NCBI GenBank assembly: GCA_965658435.1
Contig: CBFHSE010000009.1
Coordinates: 1 to 39,484, forward strand
DNA length: 39,484 nucleotides
Direction of reading: 5' to 3'
DNA from: JADHLN01 sp965658435
GTDB lineage: Bacteria; Pseudomonadota; Alphaproteobacteria; Rickettsiales; JABIRX01
This document shows positions 1 to 8,155 of the stretch, in pieces. How positions within the stretch are numbered: position 1 is the stretch's first letter; every line of letters starts with the position of its first letter. Both the position numbers and the translations under genes were made by a program. The notes under the pieces are model-generated. The model was not told the origin of the DNA, searched no databases, and saw nothing but the letters and a program-made list of their open reading frames with translations.

Positions 1-3000
1 TGTTCCTTGAAATATATACATCGCTATATTTACTCTCATCCAATACCGAAGTCACATCAACATCACCAGTTGCACTAACACTAACATCACCACCAGCAGT
101 TACATTACTACCAGCTATCACCACCTTACCACCCGCTATAATGGTGGCGTCAGTGCCAGCACTTACCTTTGACTCCTGATGAGTAGTAGTGCTTCTTGAG
201 TTATAACCCTTATTATGACCACGATAATAAGAGTTGGTTAATGTATCAGTGTTAATAGTAACATCACCCCCAGCCTCTAGGTAAGTCTCACCAGTAGAAG
301 TAATGTCAGAAGCACGGTTAGTGATATTACCACCTGCAACCATAACCACATCACTTGCTGTAATCTCACCAGCTCTTAACTCCTCATTATAATAATGACC
401 AGACTGAGTGCCCTTTTTGGCAGCTTGATTAGTAATATCACCAGTTGCAGTTAGATATGCATAGGTTTCTGCTTCAATCTTAGCGCCAGTGTTGGTGATA
501 TCACCATCTGTTGCCTCAAGAGAGACCATCTGACCCGCTTTTAAATTAGCTTGAGATTTATTTATGTCTAAAACCGCCTCGCCATTTTCAATGGTTTTAG
601 CAGACATAATTAAATTATCACTCGCCTCAAGGCTATTGCTGTCATTGCTGATTTTACCTGATGCTGCAGTTACAAATATCGAACCACCAGAATTTAACTG
701 ATTGGTTGCTATTGCCACATCACCAGCACCTCCATCAATCAACACATCTGAGCCAGCATTAAAGATGGCACTGCTTCTTGCAGTTGCTGCGTCATCTTTT
801 GCATTATTAGCTCTATAACCTGAAGTTGGTCTAGGGCTTGCCTGGTTAGATGCAATATTCACCCCATAACCAGCAAGGATAGCTGCAACACCACCAGCAT
901 CTAGGCCAGTGTCGTTTAAGTTTATCTCACCTTCTGCCGTTTCAAGTAATATATTATCACCAGCACTAAACATACCAGCTGATGAGCTAATACCATTCTT
1001 AGCCTTTAAGATTAAATCTTTACCAGCATAAAAACCACCCTGTGCTTTATTGCTCTCTGCAATTAAATCCTGAGATTTTTGTGAGAGGTAAATTTTAGGT
1101 ACTAACACCTCTTGCTCTACACCATCAATAACCATAATTTTGCTAACTAACCATACTATGTCCTTCTCAAGTGTAGCAATTTGCTCAGGACTTAACTCCT
1201 CACCAAGCTCAACATCTATAGCTGCAAAATTAAGATCAAGCGCATTATCATAAAGTGACTTAGTATATTCCTCAACCGAGTCAGCAACAGAACCGCTAGA
1301 TATTAAAGCATTTAACTTATTATTTCGGCTGATTAATTCAGCTGTATATTCAATATCTCCAATAATCTTCTGCTCAATCTCATCTGGGTTATAACCAATA
1401 CGGCTTACCCAATAATCTGTGCGGTAAAAACCAGCAAGATTTAAAAAATAACGGCGGGTCTCAATTACAAATCCAATTCCTAATCCATCATAACGGCTTT
1501 TACGAAACATCCCTCTTGGGTCATTATCAAGATCAATACGATCATCTAAATCTATGTGGTTTTCTTGATTTTCTAAAGGGTCTGATGAAGCTGATACAGA
1601 ATTAGCCTCAATTACATTGCTTGCTATTAAATTATTATCTATGTGATTTGTGATGTCTCCAATTAAATTACCCTTTGCTTGGATATAAGCATTTTGATAG
1701 TGAGTTTGAACATTTTTCTTTTCACCGTAATTTGTCCATCTATCCCAGCCTCCCCAACACCGATCAATATTACAATCGTAACCCGCTGCAGCTCGATGAC
1801 CTGGATATTTTGCAACAACAAATTGTCTCTCTCCTGTATAATATGTTAAAGAACTATTAGTAATGTTATGTGCATTTATTTCTAAATCTGACCCTGAGTT
1901 AATAATACTGTAGCGGTTATCTAAATTATGAAGATTCATTAAAATATTACCACCAGATTTTATCTTTGATTCCTTAGCTTCAACTCCTACAACTTGCCAC
2001 TCATACCAAGTGTTTCCATATTGACGATGGCTGTTACGATACCCTACTTGAACCTCCGTACTCGATGCTACTGAATTTCTTTTATTTAAAAGATAATATG
2101 CATTAATAGTTAAATCACCTGCGCTACTAATTGTTGCGCTGTTATTTATTATTTTGCTATTAATAGCATTGATAGTTAAATTTCCATGCCTAGTTTTTAT
2201 ATCTCCTCCATTGTTTTTTATAGAAAAAATATTATCTTCATGTATGACAGCAGTGTAGTATTTTATATCATCAGAACGTTTTCTACTTTGATATCTACTT
2301 CCTCTGGTAGTGATATCCATATCAGCTAAAGCAGAAATTAATGATTCATTATATAGGCTACCATCAAGGTCGATGCTTAAATTGCCAGCTGAGTGAAATA
2401 AATCATAATTATTAACCTCATTACCTTTTAATTCTAAAAAATGCCCAGCAATTACTGAATTATGGTTATTTAAAATATTACTAGTAAGGCTCATTTGATT
2501 TTCTGCTGTCACCTCACCATGATTGTCAAAATTATCTGCATTGGTCGTAATGTTATTTTTTGCTCCAATTACTGCATCTTCTTCATTAGTAATAATATTT
2601 GCATTAATTTCTACATTATTTTCAGCTAAAATTATCTCTTGGTTTTTAAACTCCGATTCAGTTGCGATTTTTATATCTCTTGCTGCATCTACTGAATTTA
2701 AAATCACATCACCTTTAGCAGTGATGGTTATATCATCTAAATCTGCCGACACACCACTTAAAGCCTTTACTGCAAACCCCTCTTTTGTTGCAATAAAATT
2801 TATGCGACCTGCTCTTATTGCGCCAAAATATGCAGCATCAATTGCTACACTCTCCTCCAAAGGATCAACATCTTCTTTAGAGCTTACCTCTTTAGTCTGG
2901 TAATCATAATAGTCATTTCCAGTTTTTAAATTTAACTCCGTGCCAGCAAAAATATTTGCAGTTATTTTTATTACTCTTGAGACTAAATCTGTGTAGCTTG

Positions 3001-3622
3001 CTCCTTGCGTATCCAAACCTAGATAAATATTTTGCCCACTAGAATAAACTACATCTCGACCTGTTATGTTGATGTCGCCATTTTCACTTAAAGCAAAACC
3101 CTTAAGCGCGCCGCTATTCTCAAATTCAGCCTGACCAGTCACAAGTGATAATCTGGAAGTATTTATAAAACCCGCACCACGCACTGAAATTCCATTAGGA
3201 TTAGCTATTACCATCTCGGCGCGATTTCCAAAAATCTCAGCAAAACCTTTTAAATTAGTTCTTCTATTACTTGTTATTTGATTAATAATAATGCTTGCAG
3301 TACGGCCATTTGTAAAATTAGGATTAGCATAAACAGTGCCACCTAAAACCGAATTACCAACTGAAAGCGAGTTATTAATAATTAAATTGTCAGAATAGAT
3401 ATTAAAATCTTCTAAATTATTTAATGAAGCACCTTGGCTATTTACTGTTGCCGTATTCATTAAAGGTGTGCCATTTTGAGCGCGATCAATGCTGGTGTTG
3501 GTAGTGCCATCTACTACTATATGCTCAACCTCAGAAGTGTTTTTTAATGCATAGGAACTATTTTGAAAAATAAGAGAGAAACTTACCAAATAGGCTAGCA
3601 ATCTGTTTAAATAATTTATCAT
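1..3622 (-). CDS. Filamentous haemagglutinin / CdiA-like TPS exoprotein (TpsA), N-terminal 1207 residues, truncated by window edge
   Basis: This is a large secreted exoprotein of two-partner secretion, expected to be exported by the neighbouring TpsB and displayed as a beta-helical fibre. I checked the frame by hand: it has no stop from the ATG at 3620-3622 to the left edge, so the C-terminus (adhesin, or a CdiA-type toxin) is not visible. A signal peptide with a hydrophobic core lies at about residues 4-22, ending near SSYA. The TPS domain follows, with an NPN-F motif near residue 100 and NPNGI at 141-145, the two signatures of FHA-type TPS domains. From about 250 on there are short repeated stretches of the type G-D-I-T-N / A-G-G-N-I, typical of haemagglutinin repeats. 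The pair C617/C622 sits in an aromatic-rich patch. The ATG overlaps the tpsB stop (ATGA), implying translational coupling. The DNA is visibly richer in G+C than its neighbours. The family is certain; adhesin versus contact-dependent toxin cannot be decided. Confidence 0.9.
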   Translation of the reverse strand, partial: MINYLNRLLAYLVSFSLIFQNSSYALKNTSEVEHIVVDGTTNTSIDRAQNGTPLMNTATVNSQGASLNNLEDFNIYSDNLIINNSLSVGNSVLGGTVYANPNFTNGRTASIIINQITSNRRTNLKGFAEIFGNRAEMVIANPNGISVRGAGFINTSRLSLVTGQAEFENSGALKGFALSENGDINITGRDVVYSSGQNIYLGLDTQGASYTDLVSRVIKITANIFAGTELNLKTGNDYYDYQTKEVSSKEDVDPLEESVAIDAAYFGAIRAGRINFIATKEGFAVKALSGVSADLDDITITAKGDVILNSVDAARDIKIATESEFKNQEIILAENNVEINANIITNEEDAVIGAKNNITTNADNFDNHGEVTAENQMSLTSNILNNHNSVIAGHFLELKGNEVNNYDLFHSAGNLSIDLDGSLYNESLISALADMDITTRGSRYQSRKRSDDIKYYTAVIHEDNIFSIKNNGGDIKTRHGNLTINAINSKIINNSATISSAGDLTINAYYLLNKRNSVASSTEVQVGYRNSHRQYGNTWYEWQVVGVEAKESKIKSGGNILMNLHNLDNRYSIINSGSDLEINAHNITNSSLTYYTGERQFVVAKYPGHRAAAGYDCNIDRCWGGWDRWTNYGEKKNVQTHYQNAYIQAKGNLIGDITNHIDNNLIASNVIEANSVSASSDPLENQENHIDLDDRIDLDNDPRGMFRKSRYDGLGIGFVIETRRYFLNLAGFYRTDYWVSRIGYNPDEIEQKIIGDIEYTAELISRNNKLNALISSGSVADSVEEYTKSLYDNALDLNFAAIDVELGEELSPEQIATLEKDIVWLVSKIMVIDGVEQEVLVPKIYLSQKSQDLIAESNKAQGGFYAGKDLILKAKNGISSSAGMFSAGDNILLETAEGEINLNDTGLDAGGVAAILAGYGVNIASNQASPRPTSGYRANNAKDDAATARSSAIFNAGSDVLIDGGAGDVAIATNQLNSGGSIFVTAASGKISNDSNSLEASDNLIMSAKTIENGEAVLDINKSQANLKAGQMVSLEATDGDITNTGAKIEAETYAYLTATGDITNQAAKKGTQSGHYYNEELRAGEITASDVVMVAGGNITNRASDITSTGETYLEAGGDVTINTDTLTNSYYRGHNKGYNSRSTTTHQESKVSAGTDATIIAGGKVVIAGSNVTAGGDVSVSATGDVDVTSVLDESKYSDVYISRN

Positions 3623-5415
3623 AGACTGATTTTTACCTCAAAATAAATTGTTTCTCCATCTTCTTTACCAACTGCTGCAGGCGAGTGAAGGCTCTGACTG
3701 TAAGTTAGCTTTGCATTTATATCTCGTGGATTTTTGGAATTTCTTTCTGCAACATTAAAAGTTAAATAAGCCCCCGCCCCGCTCATATAATCTTTATCGA
3801 GCCCGCCTCTTTTTCTTACCATGCCATAATCATAAAAGGCTGCGATTTTGGTGCGGTGAATGAAGCGCTCAAATTCTTTGAATTTAATAAATTCAGCAGG
3901 GTTAATTTCTAAATCATTTCTTATATGAAAGCCGCTATCACCTGCAAGGCTAGTTTGATCAAAACCACGAATTGAATAATTTCCACCTATTGAAATTTGC
4001 TCTGTACCATAAAGCTCATCTAGGCTTAATTGCAGCTGTGTATTATTAATATAGGCAATATTTTTATCTGCTATTTTTAAATTTGCTTTGGCATAGTTTG
4101 TTAGGCTAAATTTATCAAATTGAGCGTGCGGCTCTGAAAAACCAAGATCTTCATCTTTAGTTGCATTAAACCAATGCATTCCTCTGTGGTAAGTAAAGTT
4201 GCTAAAAATATAGCCAGATTTTAAATATTTTTTATTTGGGAGATAATAAAGAAATTTTGCATATGGCTCTAAAATTACTAATTTACGATCATCTAGCATA
4301 ATCCCACTATTAAAGTTTTTAGTTTCTTTAGAAGCTAATTTCAAACCTAAATCTAATTTATATTTTTTGGTTTTTTTGATTAATCTTTCTAAAGAGATAT
4401 TTTTGCTAATAGTCTGACCAGTAGAAATAATGGTTTGGCTATCCCCTCGGGTGGTTAATTTATATTTTGAATGTGAATAGCTAGTGCTTAAACTCAAATA
4501 ACCTAAGGGAATTGCTAATTTCCCATAATTGCTAAAACTAAATTTCTCATCTTGATTTTCTTCATTATCTTTTGAGAAATTTAAAAAGAGATTATCATTA
4601 AGGCTTAGCAAATTATCTTGTGAGATTTCTAAATTTCTTCTAGTGCGACCAGTTGTTTCTGAACCTAAATTATCGTGAGAAAGTGATATGCTAGTTGGGC
4701 GGGTAATTTCATTTGTAATATTTACCTTACTATAACCTTCTTGCTTGCCTGGCTCGATTTGCATGGTGGCATTATTTGAAGCAAGAGCGTTCATTTGTTC
4801 TAAACCTTGCTCAATATCTTTAAGGTTAAAGACCTTACCTAATTTATTTGGGAATGCTGTTGCCAGTTGAAATTTACGGCGAAATTTTAGTTTCTCATTT
4901 AATTTAGAATTATCATTTAAAATTATCTCTTCGCTACGCCCTTCTGAAATAATAAATTTAAGATGATTTTTTGCGAGCTCTTTAAAATCAAAATAAACTC
5001 GAGCTAATGAATAGCCTTGCTCCATATAGGTGTTTTGTAAATCTACTCTTGCTTGTGACAACTCACTTTTAGTAACGCAATCAGATGTTTTTATTGCGAG
5101 ATATTTATTTAGAATATCTTTGCTTTTAAAAACCTCATTACCAATTATGCTGATTTTTTTAATGGTGATGCAGCCATTATCTGAATATTGCTTTGCAGAA
5201 TTTTTTTGCTGTTGCTCTATGCGAGTTTTTTTGTTTTTCTCAATTTCTTTAATTTGATTTTTTAATTCTAAATCTTGATTTTGCTGTTCTAAATATTGCT
5301 GAATTTGATCTTGCTCTGCTGCAATAACATGTGCAGAAAATAAACAAAAAATAAGTACAAAAAAACTAAGCGCTTTTGAGATGTAAATTGCCTGAGTAAA
5401 TTTTTTAACACACAT
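3619..5415 (-). CDS. TPS outer-membrane transporter, FhaC/ShlB/HecB family (TpsB)
   Basis: This is the outer-membrane 16-strand beta-barrel pore that exports the cognate TpsA. A signal peptide lies at about residues 10-35, ending A-A-E-Q. A Gln/Lys-rich linker leads to a POTRA-like region with C-I-T-I-K-K and a cysteine pair. The ShlB-type barrel follows, with the family motif in the form I-R-G-F (usually V-R-G-F/Y) in 'GGNYSIRGFDQTSLAGDSG' and the later F-Y-D-Y-G motif. Translation from the ATG gives 598 residues, normal for the family. A GTG two codons upstream (5421) is the alternative start, and neither has a clear Shine-Dalgarno sequence. The order is tpsB then tpsA, as in many TPS loci, and the TGA stop overlaps the tpsA ATG. 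The POTRA assignment rests on position and general pattern; the barrel motif is directly visible. Confidence 0.92.
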   Translation of the reverse strand: MCVKKFTQAIYISKALSFFVLIFCLFSAHVIAAEQDQIQQYLEQQNQDLELKNQIKEIEKNKKTRIEQQQKNSAKQYSDNGCITIKKISIIGNEVFKSKDILNKYLAIKTSDCVTKSELSQARVDLQNTYMEQGYSLARVYFDFKELAKNHLKFIISEGRSEEIILNDNSKLNEKLKFRRKFQLATAFPNKLGKVFNLKDIEQGLEQMNALASNNATMQIEPGKQEGYSKVNITNEITRPTSISLSHDNLGSETTGRTRRNLEISQDNLLSLNDNLFLNFSKDNEENQDEKFSFSNYGKLAIPLGYLSLSTSYSHSKYKLTTRGDSQTIISTGQTISKNISLERLIKKTKKYKLDLGLKLASKETKNFNSGIMLDDRKLVILEPYAKFLYYLPNKKYLKSGYIFSNFTYHRGMHWFNATKDEDLGFSEPHAQFDKFSLTNYAKANLKIADKNIAYINNTQLQLSLDELYGTEQISIGGNYSIRGFDQTSLAGDSGFHIRNDLEINPAEFIKFKEFERFIHRTKIAAFYDYGMVRKRGGLDKDYMSGAGAYLTFNVAERNSKNPRDINAKLTYSQSLHSPAAVGKEDGETIYFEVKISL

Positions 5416-5667
5416 CGACACAATGATTTAGAAATTATAATTTTAAATATTTCCTACCATCGCTAACACACAATGTAAGGAATATTATTACTCCAAAAAG
5501 TTTCGGTAATTTAATACCATTTCTTATCTCTAAAGTTACTGTAAAAATAGCTTTAAAGAGGTGAGATGGTATAAAATATTGATTTACAACTTGCAAGGGA
5601 ATTTTTTAAATTATTGTAAAAATACAGCTTGTTACTTAGTTAAATCTATGCTTCACTTTAATTTCTA

Positions 5668-5746
5668 GTGATTCTTTTTGTGCCTTTCTGCCGTAATTAG
5701 TAAGAATGCTAATTACTTGCAGCAGAGTTTCCATATACCAAATCAC
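5668..5746. repeat. 79-bp hairpin repeat, copy 1
   Basis: Bounded by an inverted pair GTGATT / AATCAC. It contains a perfect 8-bp inner stem GTAATTAG / CTAATTAC around the 8-nt loop TAAGAATG, extended past a small internal loop by CTGC / GCAG. It ends exactly where the N run begins. It resembles a palindromic or MITE-like interspersed element; no protein product is visible. Confidence 0.85.
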
Positions 5747-5842
5747 NNNNNNNNNNNNNNNNNNNNNNNNNNNNNNNNNNNNNNNNNNNNNNNNNNNNNN
5801 NNNNNNNNNNNNNNNNNNNNNNNNNNNNNNNNNNNNNNNNNN
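5747..5842. other. Run of 96 N (unresolved sequence)
   Basis: The run lies exactly between repeat copy 1 and the truncated copy 2. This is the typical signature of an assembly break inside near-identical repeats, so the true length and the number of repeat copies here are unknown. Confidence 0.95.
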
Positions 5843-5909
5843 GTGCCTTTCTGCCGTAATTAGTAAGAATGCTAATTACTTGCAGCAGAATTTCCATATA
5901 CCAAATCAC
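5843..5909. repeat. 79-bp hairpin repeat, copy 2 (left end hidden in N run)
   Basis: The 67 visible bases match positions 13-79 of copies 1 and 3, with one substitution: GCAGAATTT where the others have GCAGAGTTT. The inner stem-loop and right boundary AATCAC are intact. The missing 12 bases presumably lie in the N run. Confidence 0.85.
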
Positions 5910-6020
5910 AAAAAAATGATCACGTAGTTTTGTCTATGCTCAACATATTTTTTGAATTTGGATATAAAAAAAATGCATCAAAAATAATCTACTAGAAATA
6001 TTAAGCACTCTATAAATGCT

Positions 6021-6099
6021 GTGATTCTTTTTGTGCCTTTCTGCCGTAATTAGTAAGAATGCTAATTACTTGCAGCAGAGTTTCCATATACCAAATCAC
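6021..6099. repeat. 79-bp hairpin repeat, copy 3
   Basis: A full-length copy in the same orientation as copies 1 and 2, separated from copy 2 by 111 bp of unrelated AT-rich sequence. The outer inverted pair extends by one base here (TGTGATT / AATCACA). The identity to copy 1 over its whole length indicates recent spread or gene conversion. Confidence 0.87.
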
Positions 6100-6130
6100 A
6101 AAAAAATAAGGAAATTTTTTTCCTGCACTT

Positions 6131-6150
6131 AAGCCCAGCCCCCGCAACCA
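6131..6150 (+). pseudogene. 3'-terminal fragment of an initiator tRNA (tRNA-fMet) including CCA
   Basis: These 20 bases fit initiator tRNA positions 57-76: the end of the T-loop, the T-stem 3' strand CCAGC, the acceptor 3' strand CCCCGCA (with the initiator-specific A72), A73 and CCA. The last 13 bases equal the E. coli tRNA-fMet 3' end as I know it. Upstream the match stops abruptly: positions 49-56 do not form a T-stem, and no D-arm or anticodon arm exists. It is therefore not a functional tRNA but a remnant of the kind left when an integrative element inserts at a tRNA 3' end, or a duplicated tRNA tail. A short hairpin follows immediately. Confidence 0.6.
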
Positions 6151-6165
6151 AAAATTTCATTTTTG
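6149..6165 (+). terminator. Hairpin following the tRNA remnant, possible terminator
   Basis: A perfect 7-bp inverted repeat CAAAAAT / ATTTTTG around TTC, starting in the CCA of the tRNA remnant and followed by TTTTC. It is AT-rich, so weak, but its position fits the original tRNA terminator carried along with the remnant. Confidence 0.35.
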
Positions 6166-6305
6166 TTTTCGGCGACATAATTGAACCAAGGTTCCCAGCT
6201 CAAATCTTACCAATCATAATAGGAGATAAGCATAGATTATTTATTAGATTTGATTTTGATTTAATAAAATGTTAAAGTTAAACTATGTTTAATCAGGAAG
6301 GTAAG

Positions 6306-7076
6306 ATGAAGAAAGGATTTAGTTTAGTAGAGCTATCAATAGTAATAATAATAATTGGTTTATTGTTTGTTGGAATCAGTGCAGGCTCTACTCTTTTAGA
6401 GCAGGCCAAAAACAAGTCTATTATATATGAAATTCAAGAAATTGAACGTTCAATTAAAATTTTTGTAACTTCTTTTGATTATTTGCCAGGAGATTTTCCC
6501 GATGCGAGTAAAATTTGGGGTGATGCCTGTGGTGGAGATGATGCTGCACCAAAAGGCTGTGTTGGTAATGCTGACGGTTTTGTTACTTCCACTGAAATGA
6601 TTAGATTCTGGCAGCATTTGCAATTAGCCGAAGCTATGGATAAAAGTTTTACAGGTATTTCTGGGGGGGCTTCTTATGTTGCTGGTTCGGATCCTTGGCA
6701 TAATGAGTCTAATGCTTATGAATCAAGATATGAAGATGGTTTATTATATCAGATTCATCATACTGGTAATTCATGGTTAAATTATGGTATAAAAAATCAT
6801 CTTATAAGGTTAGGAAAAAATGATAATGGGCCTTATTATAATTCCCAAGGAGGTTCTTTTACTGCTAAAGAAGTTTATTTAATTGATAAAAAAATAGATG
6901 ATGGTAAGCCATTTGTTGGCTTTATTCAAGGCCATATAGCATATCTAGGCACTGGATGGGATACAAAGTCCTGTAGTGGTTGGGGCGGAACTTATGATAC
7001 TGCATACTATTTTATAGGTAGAGATGATACGGCTTGTCAGATTGTGTTTTCAGGTAATAGAATTTTAGGCTTTTAA
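6306..7076 (+). CDS. Type IV prepilin-like protein (class III signal, paralogue 1)
   Basis: This is a secreted pilin-like or pseudopilin-like subunit. The N-terminus MKKGFSLVELS is a textbook prepilin leader: peptidase cleavage after G4, Phe at +1 and Glu at +5, then a hydrophobic helix to about residue 30. I prefer the ATG at 6306 over the one at 6285 because AGGAAGG lies 4 nt upstream and the leader becomes canonical. The globular part has L-P-G-D-F-x-D-A (60-67), a Cys-flanked loop with N88, D90, G91 and E97 resembling an EF-hand loop, R-F-W-Q-H-L (100-105), I-D-K-K-I-D-D-G-K-P, and cysteines near the end. It is 256 residues long. It is closely related to the next gene along its whole length (tandem duplication) and more distantly to the minus-strand gene at 9587. 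No pilus assembly genes are in view, so the apparatus it joins is unknown. Confidence 0.85.
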   Translation: MKKGFSLVELSIVIIIIGLLFVGISAGSTLLEQAKNKSIIYEIQEIERSIKIFVTSFDYLPGDFPDASKIWGDACGGDDAAPKGCVGNADGFVTSTEMIRFWQHLQLAEAMDKSFTGISGGASYVAGSDPWHNESNAYESRYEDGLLYQIHHTGNSWLNYGIKNHLIRLGKNDNGPYYNSQGGSFTAKEVYLIDKKIDDGKPFVGFIQGHIAYLGTGWDTKSCSGWGGTYDTAYYFIGRDDTACQIVFSGNRILGF

Positions 7077-7136
7077 TTTACAAAAATTAAATAAATATGT
7101 TATAATTAAATCATATAGTTGTTTAAATAACATAAA

Positions 7137-7919
7137 ATGCATAACAATAAAGCTTTTAGCTTGGTTGAAATATCGATAGCAATGATAATTTTAGGTTTGC
7201 TAGTAACTGGTGCTACCGCTGGATCTTCATTGATAAAACAAGCAAAATTAAGGGCTATTATGAATGAAGTGCAAATGATTGATAGATCAGTAAAGGCCTT
7301 TTTGATTGCCTATGATGCTCTTCCAGGTGATATGGATGATGCTGGTTATTTTTGGGGTACAGAGTGTGGAGGTAATGCCAATGCCCCATCTGGATGTAAT
7401 GGAAATGGTAATGGAATTATTGAAGGTTTTTCATCAGGAGAGTCATTTAGATTTTGGCAACATTTGCAATTAGCAGAAATTATAGATAATAAAAGTTTTA
7501 CTGGTGTTTCTGCTGCGATCGGGGCATCTGATCCTTGGCATAGTGAAGATAATTCTTATGAGTCAAAATATGATGATGGTTTGCTTTATCAAGTAACTTA
7601 TGTAGGTTCCTTTTGGTCAGATTATGGAATTAGGAACAATATGATTAGATTGGGAAAAAATGACAATGGTTCAAATTTTAATTCTAATGGAGGATCTTTC
7701 TTAGCTAAGGATGTTTATGCTATTGATAAAAAATTTGATGATGGCAAACCTCTAATAGGTTTTGTTCAGGGGCATATAGCATATTTAGGAAGTGCAGGAT
7801 GGGACACTAGAATATGTAGTGCTGCTGTTGGAAATGTAGCAACATCATATTATCCTCTAGATAGAGATGATACGGCTTGTCAAATTATATTCTCTGGTAA
7901 TAAGGTTTTTGATTTTTGA
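7137..7919 (+). CDS. Type IV prepilin-like protein (paralogue 2)
   Basis: A 260-residue paralogue of the preceding gene. The leader is MHNNKA|FSLVE: Glu at +5 is kept, but the residue before the cleavage site is Ala rather than the usual Gly. The shared motifs are all present: L-P-G-D-M-x-D-A (62-69), a loop N-G-N-G-N-G-I-I (88-95), F-R-F-W-Q-H-L, D-P-W-H, R-L-G-K-N-D-N-G, I-D-K-K-F-D-D-G-K-P and a C-terminal D-D-T-A-C-Q-I. It lies 60 bp after paralogue 1 in the same direction, with no clear Shine-Dalgarno sequence, so it may be co-transcribed. Function is inferred from the leader only; this is not a major pilin I can name. Confidence 0.83.
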   Translation: MHNNKAFSLVEISIAMIILGLLVTGATAGSSLIKQAKLRAIMNEVQMIDRSVKAFLIAYDALPGDMDDAGYFWGTECGGNANAPSGCNGNGNGIIEGFSSGESFRFWQHLQLAEIIDNKSFTGVSAAIGASDPWHSEDNSYESKYDDGLLYQVTYVGSFWSDYGIRNNMIRLGKNDNGSNFNSNGGSFLAKDVYAIDKKFDDGKPLIGFVQGHIAYLGSAGWDTRICSAAVGNVATSYYPLDRDDTACQIIFSGNKVFDF

Positions 7920-7921
7920 TT

Positions 7922-8008
7922 TTGAAAAAAACAAATTATGCCTTTTTAGTAACAGGATTCATGATTTCTATTAATATATTTATGGTGATTGGATTACGTG
8001 CTGCTTAA
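7922..8008 (+). CDS. Possible 28-residue hydrophobic peptide (TTG start), doubtful
   Basis: A short frame starting with TTG just after the paralogue 2 stop encodes KKTNYAFLVTGFMIS and a hydrophobic tail ending RAA. It could be a single-pass micropeptide, the debris of a longer gene, or chance. There is no ribosome binding site. The rest of the 7920-8155 interval holds nothing else I can support. Confidence 0.15.
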   Translation: MKKTNYAFLVTGFMISINIFMVIGLRAA

Positions 8009-8155
8009 ATAGTGATAGGTATCATAAGATGGGTAAAACAAAGAAATCCAGGCTCTATATTTACACTAAAAATTTTTGGTAATTCTACATATTTAATTAA
8101 TTTATTTTAATTTAAATTTTTTCTGATTTTATTAAATTAATATTTGATCTTTCTT

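Larger units (their letters stand above)
5416..6305. other. Non-coding region between tpsB and the prepilin-like genes
   Basis: About 890 bp with no convincing gene. It contains the upstream region of tpsB (AT-rich, no promoter I would defend), three copies of a 79-bp hairpin repeat, a run of 96 N, an initiator-tRNA 3' remnant followed by a small hairpin, and the dyad GAACC-AA-GGTTC at 6183-6194. Short open frames across the repeats exist only because of the N run and are not genes. The block around 6131-6200 is locally richer in G+C than its surroundings. Confidence 0.7.

Noticed and set aside
2523..2903. 126-codon plus-strand frame opposite tpsA
   Set aside because: It is antisense to a long, clearly coding haemagglutinin frame and shows no family signature.
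5709..5909. Open frames across the hairpin repeats and the N run on both strands
   Set aside because: They exist only because unknown bases cannot create stops; the visible parts are translations of the repeat element.
6113..6180. Minus-strand short frame reading M-S-P-K-T-K-M-K-F-L-V-A-G-A-G-L
   Set aside because: The V-A-G-A-G-L stretch is simply the antisense of the initiator-tRNA tail, a frequent source of false small proteins.
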